Assembly: GCF_002204185.1 (NCBI RefSeq)
Contig: NZ_MXPU01000015.1
Span: 62,001 to 126,000, forward strand
DNA from: Rhizobium esperanzae
GTDB lineage: Bacteria; Pseudomonadota; Alphaproteobacteria; Rhizobiales; Rhizobiaceae
Direction of reading: 5' to 3'
Length of the DNA stretch: 64,000 bases
The notes beneath the pieces were generated by a model. The model was not told the origin of the DNA. It made no database searches and saw only the letters and a list, made by a program, of their open reading frames with translations. Shown here one piece after another: positions 49,248 through 57,747 of the stretch (positions are counted from its first letter, which is position 1; every line of letters starts with the position of its first letter). Position numbers and translations under genes: made by a program.

Positions 49248-51047
49248 TTGGCAGAACAGGCACGGGCTGAGGAAAACAAGAGACAGTCGCTGCGGCCGCT
49301 CCGCAGGCTGACGCCTTATGTCATGCGCTATCGCGGACTGGTGGCTGGCGCGCTGATTTCACTGGCGCTTGCCGCCATCACCTCGCTGGCCCTGCCGCTT
49401 GCCGTGCGCCGCATGATCGATCATGGCTTCACCCAGCCCGACGGCAGCTTCATCAACAGCTACTTCGCCATGCTGATGGTCATGGCCGTCGTGCTCGCGA
49501 CCGCCAGCGCGCTGCGATATTATTTCGTTATCACCATCGGCGAGCGCATCGTCGCCGATCTTCGCCGCGACGTCTTTGCCCATGTGACGCGGCTGTCGCC
49601 CTCCTTCTTCGACGTCAACCAGTCCGGCGAAATTGTCTCGCGGCTGACCGCCGACACGACGCAGATCAAGTCCGCCGTCGGCGCCACCGCCTCGGTAGCG
49701 CTCAGGAACCTCATCCTCTGTCTCGGCGCCATGGGCATGATGGTCGTCACCTCACCGAAGCTTTCAAGCCTCGTCATCGGGGCGATCCCGCTGATCGTCT
49801 TCCCGCTCGTCGCCTTCGGCCGCTCGGTGCGCAGGCGTTCCCGCGCCGCCCAGGATACGCTTGCCGAAGCGTCCGCCTTCGCCAACGAGACGATCGCCGC
49901 AACCCGCACAGTACAGGCCTTCAACGGCGAGGACGCCGCAGCGAGACGATACGCCGGCGCCGTCGAATCTGCCTACGAGGCGGCCCGCGCCGCCATTCGC
50001 TCGCGCGCGCTACTGACGGGCATCGCTATCACCCTGATCTTCGGCAGCGTGGTCGCCGTGCTCTGGGTCGGCGCCCACAGCGTGCTGGCCGGCACGCTGT
50101 CTGCCGGCACGCTCGGTCAGTTCCTGCTCTACGCCGTGATCTCCGCGGGGTCGCTCGGCGCGCTGTCGGAGGTCTGGGGCGAACTTTCGCAGGCGGCCGG
50201 CGCCGCCGACCGGTTGACCGAACTTCTTGACGAGGTGTCGCCGATATCAGCCCCCGCCAACCCCGAGGCTCTCCCTTCGCCCAGCCGCGGCCGCGTCGAG
50301 TTTTCCGACGTGCATTTCGCCTATCCCTCGCGCCCCGGCAAATCGGCCTTGCATGGCTTGAGCTTCGCCGTCGCCCCGGGCGAAACCGTCGCCATTGTCG
50401 GCCCCTCCGGCGCCGGCAAGAGCACAGTCTTTTCACTGCTCTTGCGCTTCTACGATCCGCAGCAGGGCAGCGTGACGATCGACGGTGTCGATGCCCGGCT
50501 GACCACACCTGACGAGTTGCGCCAGCGCATCGCCATCGTGCCGCAGGACGTCACCATCTTTGCCGCATCGATCCATGACAACATCGCTTTCGGCCGCCCC
50601 GGCGCCTCGCGTGACGAGGTCCGCGCCGCGGCCCTTGCCGCCCAGGCCGACGAGTTCATCGCCCGGCTGGATAGCGGCTACGAGACCGAGGTCGGCGAAC
50701 GCGGCGTCACCCTCTCCGGCGGCCAGCGACAGCGCATCGCCATTGCTCGCGCCATCCTGAAGAACGCGTCCGTGCTGCTGCTCGACGAGGCGACCTCCGC
50801 GCTCGACGCCGAAAGCGAGACGCTGGTGCAGAAGGCGCTCGACGGCCTGGTAGACGGCCGTACGACGCTCGTCATCGCCCATCGGCTGGCAACCGTACTG
50901 AAGGCCGACCGCATCCTCGTCATGGACCAGGGCCGTGTCGTCGAGGAAGGCACGCATCAGAGCCTGATCCGCCACGGCGGCATCTATGCCCGCCTCGCCC
51001 GCCTGCAGTTCGACGCCGCCAACGAGGATGTGCTCGCCGCCAAATAG
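49248..51047 (+). CDS. MsbA-like ABC exporter (fused membrane and ATPase domains)
   Basis: At 599 residues the protein has six membrane helices (about 25-310) and an ATPase domain (about 345-590) with Walker A (GPSGAGKSTV), signature LSGGQRQRIA and Walker B (VLLLDEATSALD). It starts at TTG 49248, with GGAG 6 nt upstream. It resembles half-size lipid or drug exporters; the substrate is unknown. It is divergent from rpmE and has no partner ABC gene nearby. Confidence 0.9.
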   Translation: MAEQARAEENKRQSLRPLRRLTPYVMRYRGLVAGALISLALAAITSLALPLAVRRMIDHGFTQPDGSFINSYFAMLMVMAVVLATASALRYYFVITIGERIVADLRRDVFAHVTRLSPSFFDVNQSGEIVSRLTADTTQIKSAVGATASVALRNLILCLGAMGMMVVTSPKLSSLVIGAIPLIVFPLVAFGRSVRRRSRAAQDTLAEASAFANETIAATRTVQAFNGEDAAARRYAGAVESAYEAARAAIRSRALLTGIAITLIFGSVVAVLWVGAHSVLAGTLSAGTLGQFLLYAVISAGSLGALSEVWGELSQAAGAADRLTELLDEVSPISAPANPEALPSPSRGRVEFSDVHFAYPSRPGKSALHGLSFAVAPGETVAIVGPSGAGKSTVFSLLLRFYDPQQGSVTIDGVDARLTTPDELRQRIAIVPQDVTIFAASIHDNIAFGRPGASRDEVRAAALAAQADEFIARLDSGYETEVGERGVTLSGGQRQRIAIARAILKNASVLLLDEATSALDAESETLVQKALDGLVDGRTTLVIAHRLATVLKADRILVMDQGRVVEEGTHQSLIRHGGIYARLARLQFDAANEDVLAAK

Positions 51048-51185
51048 AAGGCAGGCGCCTCTTGTCGCCCGAGACTAAAGCCTGGCTCCACTGCGCCTCC
51101 CTGCGGTTGTCTTTCCCGCCTCCTGCCCTACCCTCTTCATGCCCCTGGGTGGGGATTGCTGTTGAAATCGTGGGAGGAGATGGGA

Positions 51186-52178
51186 ATGGCGCTTTCCAAC
51201 ATGACGCGACGCACGGGCCTCGCGCTCGCTTTTGGCCTGACTGCAATGCTGGGGCTCGGCAGCTCTGCTGTTGCTGCGGATTTTCCAAACCGCGCGATCA
51301 CCATGGTCGTGCCCTTCGCGGCCGGCGGCTCGACCGACGTCGTCGCCCGCATCGTCGCGCAGAAGATGTCGGAGGATCTCGGGCAGCAAGTGATCGTCCA
51401 GAACGTCGCCGGCGCCGGCGGCAATCTCGGCGCCGGCAACGTCGCCCGAGCCGAGCCTGACGGCTACACCATTCTGATGGGCACCGTCGCGACCCATGCC
51501 CTCAATCCGCTGATCCTGAAATCGACTCCCTACGACCCGGAGAAGGATTTCGCGCCGGTCTCGCTGCTCGTCGTCGTGCCGAACGTGCTGGTCGTCAATC
51601 CGGAATTGCCGGCAAAAACCGTGCAGGAACTGGTCGCGCTGCTGAAAGCCGAGCCCGATAAATATAGTTACGCCTCGTCGGGCAACGGCACGCCGCTGCA
51701 TCTCTCCGGCGAACTCTTCAAGTCCATGGCCGGCGTCAGCATGCAGCATATCCCCTATAAGGGCGCCGGTCCGGCATTGAACGACGTCATCGGCAACCAG
51801 GTACCGATCATGTTCGACAACCTGCCCTCGTCCTCCAGCCACATCAAGGCGGGCACGCTGCGGGCGCTGGCGGTGACGACTGCCGAGCGTGCGCCTTCCT
51901 TCCCCGACGTGCCCACGATCGCCGAGTCGGGTATACCGGGCTACGAGACCTATACCTGGAACGCGCTTTTTGCCCCGGCCAACACACCGAGCGAGGTCGT
52001 AACGCGCCTCAACGCCTCGGCCAAGAAGGCGCTCGCCGATCCGGCCGTTACCGAACGCATGAAGGAATTCAGCGCCACCATCGTCGGCTCGACACCGGAG
52101 GAACTCGCCGCCCATGTGAAAGCCGAGATCGCCAAATGGGGACCTGTCGTCCAGGGCGCGAACATCCAGATGGAGTGA
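51186..52178 (+). CDS. Tripartite tricarboxylate transporter-type (Bug/TctC) substrate-binding protein
   Basis: The 330-residue protein has a signal peptide (about 1-30, ending AVAA) and the Bug fold: FPNRAITMVVPFAAGGSTDVVAR, NVAGAGGNLGAGNVARAEPDGYT and SYASSGNGTPLHLSGELF. Such proteins capture carboxylates in the periplasm. No tctA/tctB membrane genes are nearby, so it is an orphan receptor that must share a transporter or act as a sensor. GGAGGAG lies about 7 nt before ATG 51186. Confidence 0.9.
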   Translation: MALSNMTRRTGLALAFGLTAMLGLGSSAVAADFPNRAITMVVPFAAGGSTDVVARIVAQKMSEDLGQQVIVQNVAGAGGNLGAGNVARAEPDGYTILMGTVATHALNPLILKSTPYDPEKDFAPVSLLVVVPNVLVVNPELPAKTVQELVALLKAEPDKYSYASSGNGTPLHLSGELFKSMAGVSMQHIPYKGAGPALNDVIGNQVPIMFDNLPSSSSHIKAGTLRALAVTTAERAPSFPDVPTIAESGIPGYETYTWNALFAPANTPSEVVTRLNASAKKALADPAVTERMKEFSATIVGSTPEELAAHVKAEIAKWGPVVQGANIQME

Positions 52179-52336
52179 CGCCGAGTCTGTGCCGCCGCTC
52201 AACTCGCTTGCGTTCGACGGAAGCGGCGGCTGGACGCTGCGCAATTGATTTCTAATTAAGGTGGTGGAAAAGCTCACCATTTTGGTCTAGCCTTCGCCAT
52301 GCTGAGGGTTGGAATTCAGCGTTTCGGGAGACATCA

Positions 52337-52525
52337 ATGTATAAATTCGAAGTCTACAAGGATAAATCAGGCGAATTCCGTTTCCGATTCAAAGCATCGA
52401 ACGGCGAAACCATGTTCAGTTCCGAAGGCTACAAAGCGAAGGCGTCTGCTCTGAACGCCATCGAATCCATCAAGAAGAACTCGCCTGGCGCCGACGTCGT
52501 AGACCAGACCAAGGCCGAAGCCTGA
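52337..52525 (+). CDS. YegP-family (DUF1508, UPF0339) protein
   Basis: A 62-residue protein matching the one-unit form of the family: MYKFEVYKDKSGEFRFRFKA, SNGETMFSSEGYKAKASALNAIESIK. No enzymatic motif is seen. GGGAG is about 7 nt before the ATG. It is monocistronic by spacing; function unknown. Confidence 0.88.
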   Translation: MYKFEVYKDKSGEFRFRFKASNGETMFSSEGYKAKASALNAIESIKKNSPGADVVDQTKAEA

Positions 52526-52657
52526 TCAAGGCGGCAGCAGCGGCTTGAACGCCGCTCTGTCTTTCCGCATCCGCGAGCAAACCGGCGCCTTCGAGCCCGG
52601 CCTGTTTGCTTGTGAGCTTAGGCGCCATTCACTTTTTCGCATATTATTTGAAACCCG

Positions 52658-52663
52658 TGTCGA
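52658..52663 (+). promoter_or_regulatory. Possible ECF42-type -35 element
   Basis: A TGTCGA hexamer lies 130 bp before the YciI start. ECF42 factors are reported to use a TGTCGA -35 motif, so the pair may be self-regulated. The matching -10 is not clear: CCTC follows at about 17-18 bp rather than the expected CG(A/T)C. Confidence 0.35.
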
Positions 52664-52793
52664 AATGACCTTTGGCTGCGCCTCATTGTCTCGGAACGGC
52701 TGAGCCGCTCCGCCGGCGTCACGGCTTTCGGGATATCCTTCTCCGACATCCGGACGCCTGGATTAACGCCAACAATGAGATCAGGAGTTTTCC

Positions 52794-53132
52794 ATGCAAT
52801 ATGTCCTTATCATTCGCGAAGCCCCAGAAGATTTCGCCCGGCGCGGTGATCCCGTCTATCGCGACGGCTGGATGGCCTACATCAAGGCGATCGGCCAGGC
52901 AGGAATCGTGATCGCCGGCGCCGGGTTGACGAGCCCTGAGACCGGCACGATCGTGCGGCGCAAGGGCGAGAATCACGACGTTCAAGACGGCCCCTATCCG
53001 GAGGTCAAGGAACAGCTCGGCGGTTTTTACCTGATTGAGGTCCCCGATATCGACACCGCCCTCGAATGGGCGACGCGCGTCCCGATCTCCGACAAGGGCT
53101 CGGTCGAAGTGCGCCCGCGCCTGCAGATGTGA
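52794..53132 (+). CDS. YciI/DGPF-domain protein
   Basis: The 112-residue protein is a ferredoxin-like dimeric barrel: MQYVLIIREAPEDFARRGDP, DGWMAYIKAIGQAGIVIAGAG, VQDGPYPEVKEQLGGFYLIEV. The DGP(Y/F) core is the DGPF-domain signature. These proteins habitually accompany ECF42 sigma factors, and here one follows 7 bp downstream. AGGAG is about 7 nt before the ATG. Enzymatic role unknown. Confidence 0.88.
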   Translation: MQYVLIIREAPEDFARRGDPVYRDGWMAYIKAIGQAGIVIAGAGLTSPETGTIVRRKGENHDVQDGPYPEVKEQLGGFYLIEVPDIDTALEWATRVPISDKGSVEVRPRLQM

Positions 53133-53139
53133 GGCCGCG

Positions 53140-54402
53140 ATGCCGCCCGATGCCGGACGCGCCGCCGAACAGGTGGCGCGTCAATCCTACGGCAAGCTGG
53201 TCGCCTTTCTCGCCGCCCGCTCGCGCGACGTGCCGGCAGCGGAAGACGCGTTGTCGGAAGCGCTGGCTGCGGCCCTGCGCGTCTGGCCGGAACGCGGCGT
53301 CCCCGATAATCCTGAAGCCTGGCTGATGGTCGCCGCACGCCGCAACCTCATGCAGGCGGCCCGCCACCGCTCCGTCCAAGCCAACGCACGGGCGACGATA
53401 TCGCTTGCCTTCGAGGAAGCGGAGGAACGCATGAACGAGGCCGGAAAATCCGTCTTTCCCGATGAGCGGCTGAAACTGCTTTTCGCCTGCACCCATCCCG
53501 CCATCGATAGGTCGGTGCATACGGCGCTGATGCTGCAGACGGTTCTCGGCATCGAGGCGAAAACCATCGCCCGGAGCTTCGTCGTGTCACCGGAAGCGAT
53601 GAGCCAGCGGCTGGTGCGGGCCAAGGTGAAGATCCGCGAAGCCGGCATTCCCTTCGCCATTCCCCCCGGCCCCGCTCTATCGGGGCGCCTCGCCGCCGTT
53701 CTCTCAGCGATCTACGCCGCCTACGGCCTCGGCTGGGACGGCCTCGACGGTGAGGAGGAGCGCCATTCACTCGCCGGCGAGGCCATCTGGCTCGGCCGCG
53801 CGCTTCTCACGGTATTGCCCGACGAACCGGAAGCGATCGGCCTCCTTTCCCTCATGCTTCATTGCGAAGCCCGCCGCAGTGCCCGGCGCGACGGCAACGG
53901 CCGATATGTACCGCTGGACGAGCAGGATACGGCGGCCTGGAATGCGATCATGATTGCGGAAGCGGATGTGCTGCTGCACAGGGCCGGAGGTTTCGACTGT
54001 TTCGGTCCGTTTCAGTGCCAGGCAGCGATCCAGTCCGTGCATGCGGCGCGGCGGTTTTCGGGAGCGACCGACTGGCAGGCGCTGACGACGCTCTACGCCG
54101 CACTCGTGACAATGAAGCCGACGCTCGGCGCACGTGTCGGCCAGGCAGCGGTGATCGGCAGGGCGGTGAGCGCGGCCGCCGGCCTGGAGCGGCTCGACAC
54201 ACTCGATCCGCGTGACGTCGTGGCCTATCAGCCCTACTGGGCCGTTCGCGCCTTTCTTCTGGCGCACGCCGGCGACAATATCGCGGCGGCCGATGCCTAT
54301 ATGACGGCGATTGGTCTCAGCGACAGTCCCGCCGTGCGCGACTTCCTCGCCAGCCGGCTGGAAGCAATTCCAGGAAAAGTGCGAAGCGGTTTTCCGTCCT
54401 GA
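53140..54402 (+). CDS. ECF-type RNA polymerase sigma factor with C-terminal TPR-like domain (ECF42 group)
   Basis: At 420 residues it is far longer than a typical ECF sigma. Region 2 (QSYGKLVAFLAARSRDVPAAEDALSEAL) and region 4 (LMLQTVLGIEAKTIARSFVV, then SPEAMSQRLVRAKVKIREAG) occupy residues 10-170. The rest is a helical extension (about 180-420, including LYAALVTMKPTLG) as in the ECF42 group. No anti-sigma gene is present; the extension is thought to control activity. It starts 7 bp after the YciI gene at ATG 53140. Confidence 0.88.
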   Translation: MPPDAGRAAEQVARQSYGKLVAFLAARSRDVPAAEDALSEALAAALRVWPERGVPDNPEAWLMVAARRNLMQAARHRSVQANARATISLAFEEAEERMNEAGKSVFPDERLKLLFACTHPAIDRSVHTALMLQTVLGIEAKTIARSFVVSPEAMSQRLVRAKVKIREAGIPFAIPPGPALSGRLAAVLSAIYAAYGLGWDGLDGEEERHSLAGEAIWLGRALLTVLPDEPEAIGLLSLMLHCEARRSARRDGNGRYVPLDEQDTAAWNAIMIAEADVLLHRAGGFDCFGPFQCQAAIQSVHAARRFSGATDWQALTTLYAALVTMKPTLGARVGQAAVIGRAVSAAAGLERLDTLDPRDVVAYQPYWAVRAFLLAHAGDNIAAADAYMTAIGLSDSPAVRDFLASRLEAIPGKVRSGFPS

Positions 54403-54423
54403 ATTGCGTAAAACAAAAGTTTA

Positions 54424-54460
54424 GAGCGGTTCAGCGCTTCCGTGAAAACCTGAACCGCTC
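54424..54460. repeat. 11-bp perfect inverted repeat between convergent genes
   Basis: GAGCGGTTCAG (54424-54434) and CTGAACCGCTC (54450-54460) are exact inverted copies around a 15-nt loop. It lies between the ECF42-type gene and the convergent MotB-like gene and may work as a two-way terminator. I recall this palindrome as common in Rhizobium. Confidence 0.65.
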
Positions 54461-54497
54461 ACATCTAGAGCAGGTGCGCCAAGCCTCGCCAGGTTGG

Positions 54498-55529
54498 TCA
54501 TTTCTCGGTCAGCTTCAGCTCGATGCGCCGGTTGGTGGCGCGCGCATCCGGCGTATCGCCCGGCGCGATCGGCTGGAACTCTCCGAAGCCGGCGGCAACC
54601 AGCCGGTCGGCCGGCACGCCCTGGCCGATCAGGAACTTGACGACTGAAATCGCGCGCTCTGAGGAGAGTTCCCAGTTGTCGCGATAGCGGCCGGTCCCGG
54701 CGAGCGGCACATTGTCGGTATGGCCGTCGACACGCAGCACCCAGTTGATCTCCGGGGGAATTTCCTTGGCGAGATCGAGAAGAGCGGCGGCGAGCTTCGC
54801 CATCTCCGTCTGCCCGTCCGGATTGAGATCGGCGCCGCCCGAGGGAAACAGCACTTCCGACTGGAAGACGAACCGGTCGCCGACGATGCGGATATTCTCG
54901 CGATCTGACAGGATTTCACGCAACCGGCCGAAGAAGTCGGACCGATAACGGTTCAGTTCCTGCACGCGCGCCGCCAGCGCCACGTTGAGGCGGCTGCCAA
55001 GATCGGCGATCTTGGTCTGCGAGACCCGGTCCTTCTCCTCGGATGCCTGCAGCGCCGCTTCGACCGCGGCGATCTGGCTGCGGAGCGCGGCGATCTGCTG
55101 ATTCAAGAGTTCGACCTGGCTCAGCGCCCGTTCGCTCACCTGCTTCTGCTCGTCGAGCTCCTGCGTCATCGCGCCAATTCGTTTCTGCGCCGCATCCTGG
55201 CCGCCCGTACCGGCGTTCAGCAGCGCCTGAAGCCGCGAGCGGTCGCCTTCGGCCGTCGCGAGCGAAGCCTGCAAATTGGCGACCGCATCCTGGAGATCCT
55301 GGTTGCTGCCCTTTTCGAGCGCCAGAAGCTGCGTCAGCTCGTTGATCTGGCTATTGAGGCGATTGAGCACCTCGTCACGCCCGGTGATTTCGCGGCTTAG
55401 GATGAACTGCCCAACGACGAAGACCGTCAGCAGGAACATGATCGAAATGAGCAGCGTCGACAACGCATCGACGAAGCCCGGCCAGTAATCCACCGTGCGT
55501 TCGCGGCGGCGGCTGCGGGCAAGTGCCAT
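54498..55529 (-). CDS. MotB-like protein with OmpA peptidoglycan-binding domain
   Basis: The 343-residue protein has a basic cytosolic start, one membrane helix containing Asp21 (PGFVDALSTLLISIMFLLTV), a long coiled coil (about 50-195) and an OmpA/MotB domain (about 215-343, with VDGHTDNVPLAGTGRYRDNW and ATNRRIELKL). An Asp near the helix start is the ion-conducting residue in MotB-type stators. The stop of the MotA-like gene is three bases upstream, so the pair is one operon. No flagellar, Zorya or Ton genes are adjacent. Confidence 0.88.
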   Translation of the reverse strand: MALARSRRRERTVDYWPGFVDALSTLLISIMFLLTVFVVGQFILSREITGRDEVLNRLNSQINELTQLLALEKGSNQDLQDAVANLQASLATAEGDRSRLQALLNAGTGGQDAAQKRIGAMTQELDEQKQVSERALSQVELLNQQIAALRSQIAAVEAALQASEEKDRVSQTKIADLGSRLNVALAARVQELNRYRSDFFGRLREILSDRENIRIVGDRFVFQSEVLFPSGGADLNPDGQTEMAKLAAALLDLAKEIPPEINWVLRVDGHTDNVPLAGTGRYRDNWELSSERAISVVKFLIGQGVPADRLVAAGFGEFQPIAPGDTPDARATNRRIELKLTEK

Positions 55530-55532
55530 GGC

Positions 55533-56660
55533 TTACTTGCCCTCGCTCTTTTCTGCATGGCTCGTGCGCTCGCGCAGGCGCTCGGCCCGCTCGCCGCCCC
55601 GCTCCTGCAGGCCGATGCGCTCGGCCAGCCGGTCGAGCGTGCGGCGCATGGCTTTCGCCTCGTCCTGCTGTGCCTCGATCCAGTCACGCAGCATCTGCTG
55701 CTCGTTGCGCATATTCTTGACCAGACCCTGAATGCCTTCGGCAAGGCTTGCCATGGCAGCGACAGAGCGCTGGTTGCCGACGCCGCCTTCTTCGGAGACT
55801 TTGCGCAGATACTCGGAGAGTGCGCGCATGTCGTCCGAGGAAGACCCGGCAACGGCGTCGAGCGCCGGCGCAAGATCGGAGCCGACATCGGTGACCGAGG
55901 AGAGCCAGTTTTCCAGCTCCGTATAGAAGCGATTCTGCGCGCGACCGGCCTGAAGGTCGAGGAAGCCGAGAATGAGCGAACCGGAGAGGCCCAGCAGCGA
56001 CGACGAGAAGGCCTGCCCCATGCCGGAAAGCGGCATGGAAAGTCCCTCCTTCAACGCCGAGAGCACGTCTCCCGTGCCGTTCGAGCCGGGATCGAGCGAC
56101 TGGATGACGACGCTGATCGAACCGATCGTGCCGATGAGACCCCAGAACGTGCCGAGCAGGCCGAGGAAGACCAAGAGGCCGATCAGGTAGCGCGAAACGT
56201 CACGCGATTCGTCGAGGCGGGTGGCGATCGAATCAAGAATCGAACGCAGCGCGGTCGTCGACAGCGCCACCGAGCTCTTGCGGCTGCCGATCAGCGCCCG
56301 CATCGGCGCAAGCAGCCGCGGGTTACGGTTGACCTTATCCGCGCTGCCGGCAGCGCGGAAGGAATTGAACCAGCGCACTTCGGGGCGAAGCGCCAGAACG
56401 TGATTAAAAACAAGAACGATTCCGACTGCGAGAACGCCGAGGATCAGGCCGTTGAGGCCCGGATTGTGCATGAAGGCGGTCTGCGTCTGCCGAAAGAGGA
56501 TCGCGGCAATGAACCCGACGATGACGAGGAAAAGCAGCATCGTCCAGAGGAAGGGCATGGGGCTCGAGAGCCTGTAGGTATAACCGCCGGCCGTCTTTTC
56601 GGTGGAGCCGATCTCCGCCACATTCACATTTTCCATAGGTTCAGCAGCCTCCGAACTCAT
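55533..56660 (-). CDS. MotA/TolQ/ExbB-like membrane protein
   Basis: At 375 residues it has four predicted membrane helices: about 35-57, 69-92, near 160-190 (YLIGLLVFLGLLGTFWGLIG) and near 215-240. The third and fourth are the channel-type helices of the MotA/TolQ/ExbB group. A C-terminal coiled coil (about 285-375) faces the cytosol. It is the partner of the MotB-like protein. ATG 56660 lacks a ribosome binding site; ATG 56636 has GGAGG about 11 nt upstream and may be the true start. Confidence 0.85.
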   Translation of the reverse strand: MSSEAAEPMENVNVAEIGSTEKTAGGYTYRLSSPMPFLWTMLLFLVIVGFIAAILFRQTQTAFMHNPGLNGLILGVLAVGIVLVFNHVLALRPEVRWFNSFRAAGSADKVNRNPRLLAPMRALIGSRKSSVALSTTALRSILDSIATRLDESRDVSRYLIGLLVFLGLLGTFWGLIGTIGSISVVIQSLDPGSNGTGDVLSALKEGLSMPLSGMGQAFSSSLLGLSGSLILGFLDLQAGRAQNRFYTELENWLSSVTDVGSDLAPALDAVAGSSSDDMRALSEYLRKVSEEGGVGNQRSVAAMASLAEGIQGLVKNMRNEQQMLRDWIEAQQDEAKAMRRTLDRLAERIGLQERGGERAERLRERTSHAEKSEGK

Positions 56661-56748
56661 TGCTGGCGGAGACTAGAGCAACATTGTGCCGAATTGAAGT
56701 ATGCCGGGGCGAAAACCGTGACTTTACAACAGCCGGTTTTTCATGCGC

Positions 56749-57549
56749 TCACTTGGCGGGAATCGGCCGCTTGATGACCTCGATCAGCGCCTTATGGATA
56801 TGTTCGTTGCCGGCGACGATCGCACCGCCCTCCAGAATGGCCGTTCCGCCATCCCAATCGGTGGCGAAGCCGCCGGCTTCGCGGATGAGCAGGATACCGG
56901 CTGCCATGTCCCAGGGCGCAAGCTCCGCCTCCCAGAAGCCATCGAAACGTCCGGCGGCGACATGGGCGAGGTCGAGGGTCGGCGCGCCCAGGCGGCGGAT
57001 GCCCGCCACTTCGCCCATCACGTGGCGCAGCTCGACCAGGAACTTGCCATGATTGCGCTTGCCGAGCGCGGGCACACCGCAGCCGATGACGCAATCCGAC
57101 AACACGCGGCGCGCAGCGACGCGCAGCCGCCGGTCATTGAGGAAGGCGCCGCCGCCGCGCTCGGCAGTATAAAGTTCGTCAGTCGCCGGATTGAAGACGA
57201 CGGCGGCAACGATCTCGCCATTGCGCTCGAGCGCGATTGAGACAGCGAAGGCCGGGATGCCGTGCAGGAAGTTCGTCGTGCCGTCGAGCGGGTCGACGAT
57301 CCACCGATGCGCGCCGTCGGTGCCCTTGATCTCTTCGCTTTCCTCGCCGAGGAAGCCATAGGTCGGACGCGCCTTCATCAGCTCTTCCCTGACGATCTTC
57401 TCGGCCTTGCGGTCAGCGGCGGAAACGAAATCGCCCGGTCCCTTCACCGAAACCTGCAGGTTCTGCACTTCGCCGAAATCACGCCCCAGCGATTTTCCTG
57501 CCTTGAGAGCAGCCTGAACCATGACATTGAGAAGAGCTGAACGGGCCAT
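56749..57549 (-). CDS. suhB: Inositol monophosphatase family protein
   Basis: The 266-residue enzyme has the metal-binding motifs GEESEE, WIVDPLDGTTNFLHGIP and APWDMAAGILLIREAGG. These hydrolyse inositol-1-phosphate or related substrates; SuhB-type members also bind RNA polymerase in E. coli. AAGGA lies about 9 nt before ATG 57549. It follows, on the same strand, the promoter region of cheB's neighbour block by about 200 bp but has no evident link to chemotaxis. Confidence 0.9.
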   Translation of the reverse strand: MARSALLNVMVQAALKAGKSLGRDFGEVQNLQVSVKGPGDFVSAADRKAEKIVREELMKARPTYGFLGEESEEIKGTDGAHRWIVDPLDGTTNFLHGIPAFAVSIALERNGEIVAAVVFNPATDELYTAERGGGAFLNDRRLRVAARRVLSDCVIGCGVPALGKRNHGKFLVELRHVMGEVAGIRRLGAPTLDLAHVAAGRFDGFWEAELAPWDMAAGILLIREAGGFATDWDGGTAILEGGAIVAGNEHIHKALIEVIKRPIPAK

Positions 57550-57747
57550 CGGCGCATTTCCTTGGGACTGATACGGGACGCGCGCTGCCAGGGGCGGGAA
57601 ATGTCCCTGAACATGCATGACAGGCAGCGCTGCAAAGATTGGCGGCCTCAAGACCACAAAATCGCGGAAATTTCAAGGGGAGGCACGCATGGCTGCCCGC
57701 AGGTCTGAAAAGCGTCGGCCTTATTTGCCATTGGAACTGGACCGGCC

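Noticed and set aside
54498..56660. Zorya anti-phage system
   Set aside because: The MotAB-like pair resembles ZorAB, but no ZorC, ZorD or ZorE gene is adjacent: a phosphatase and a sigma factor flank it.
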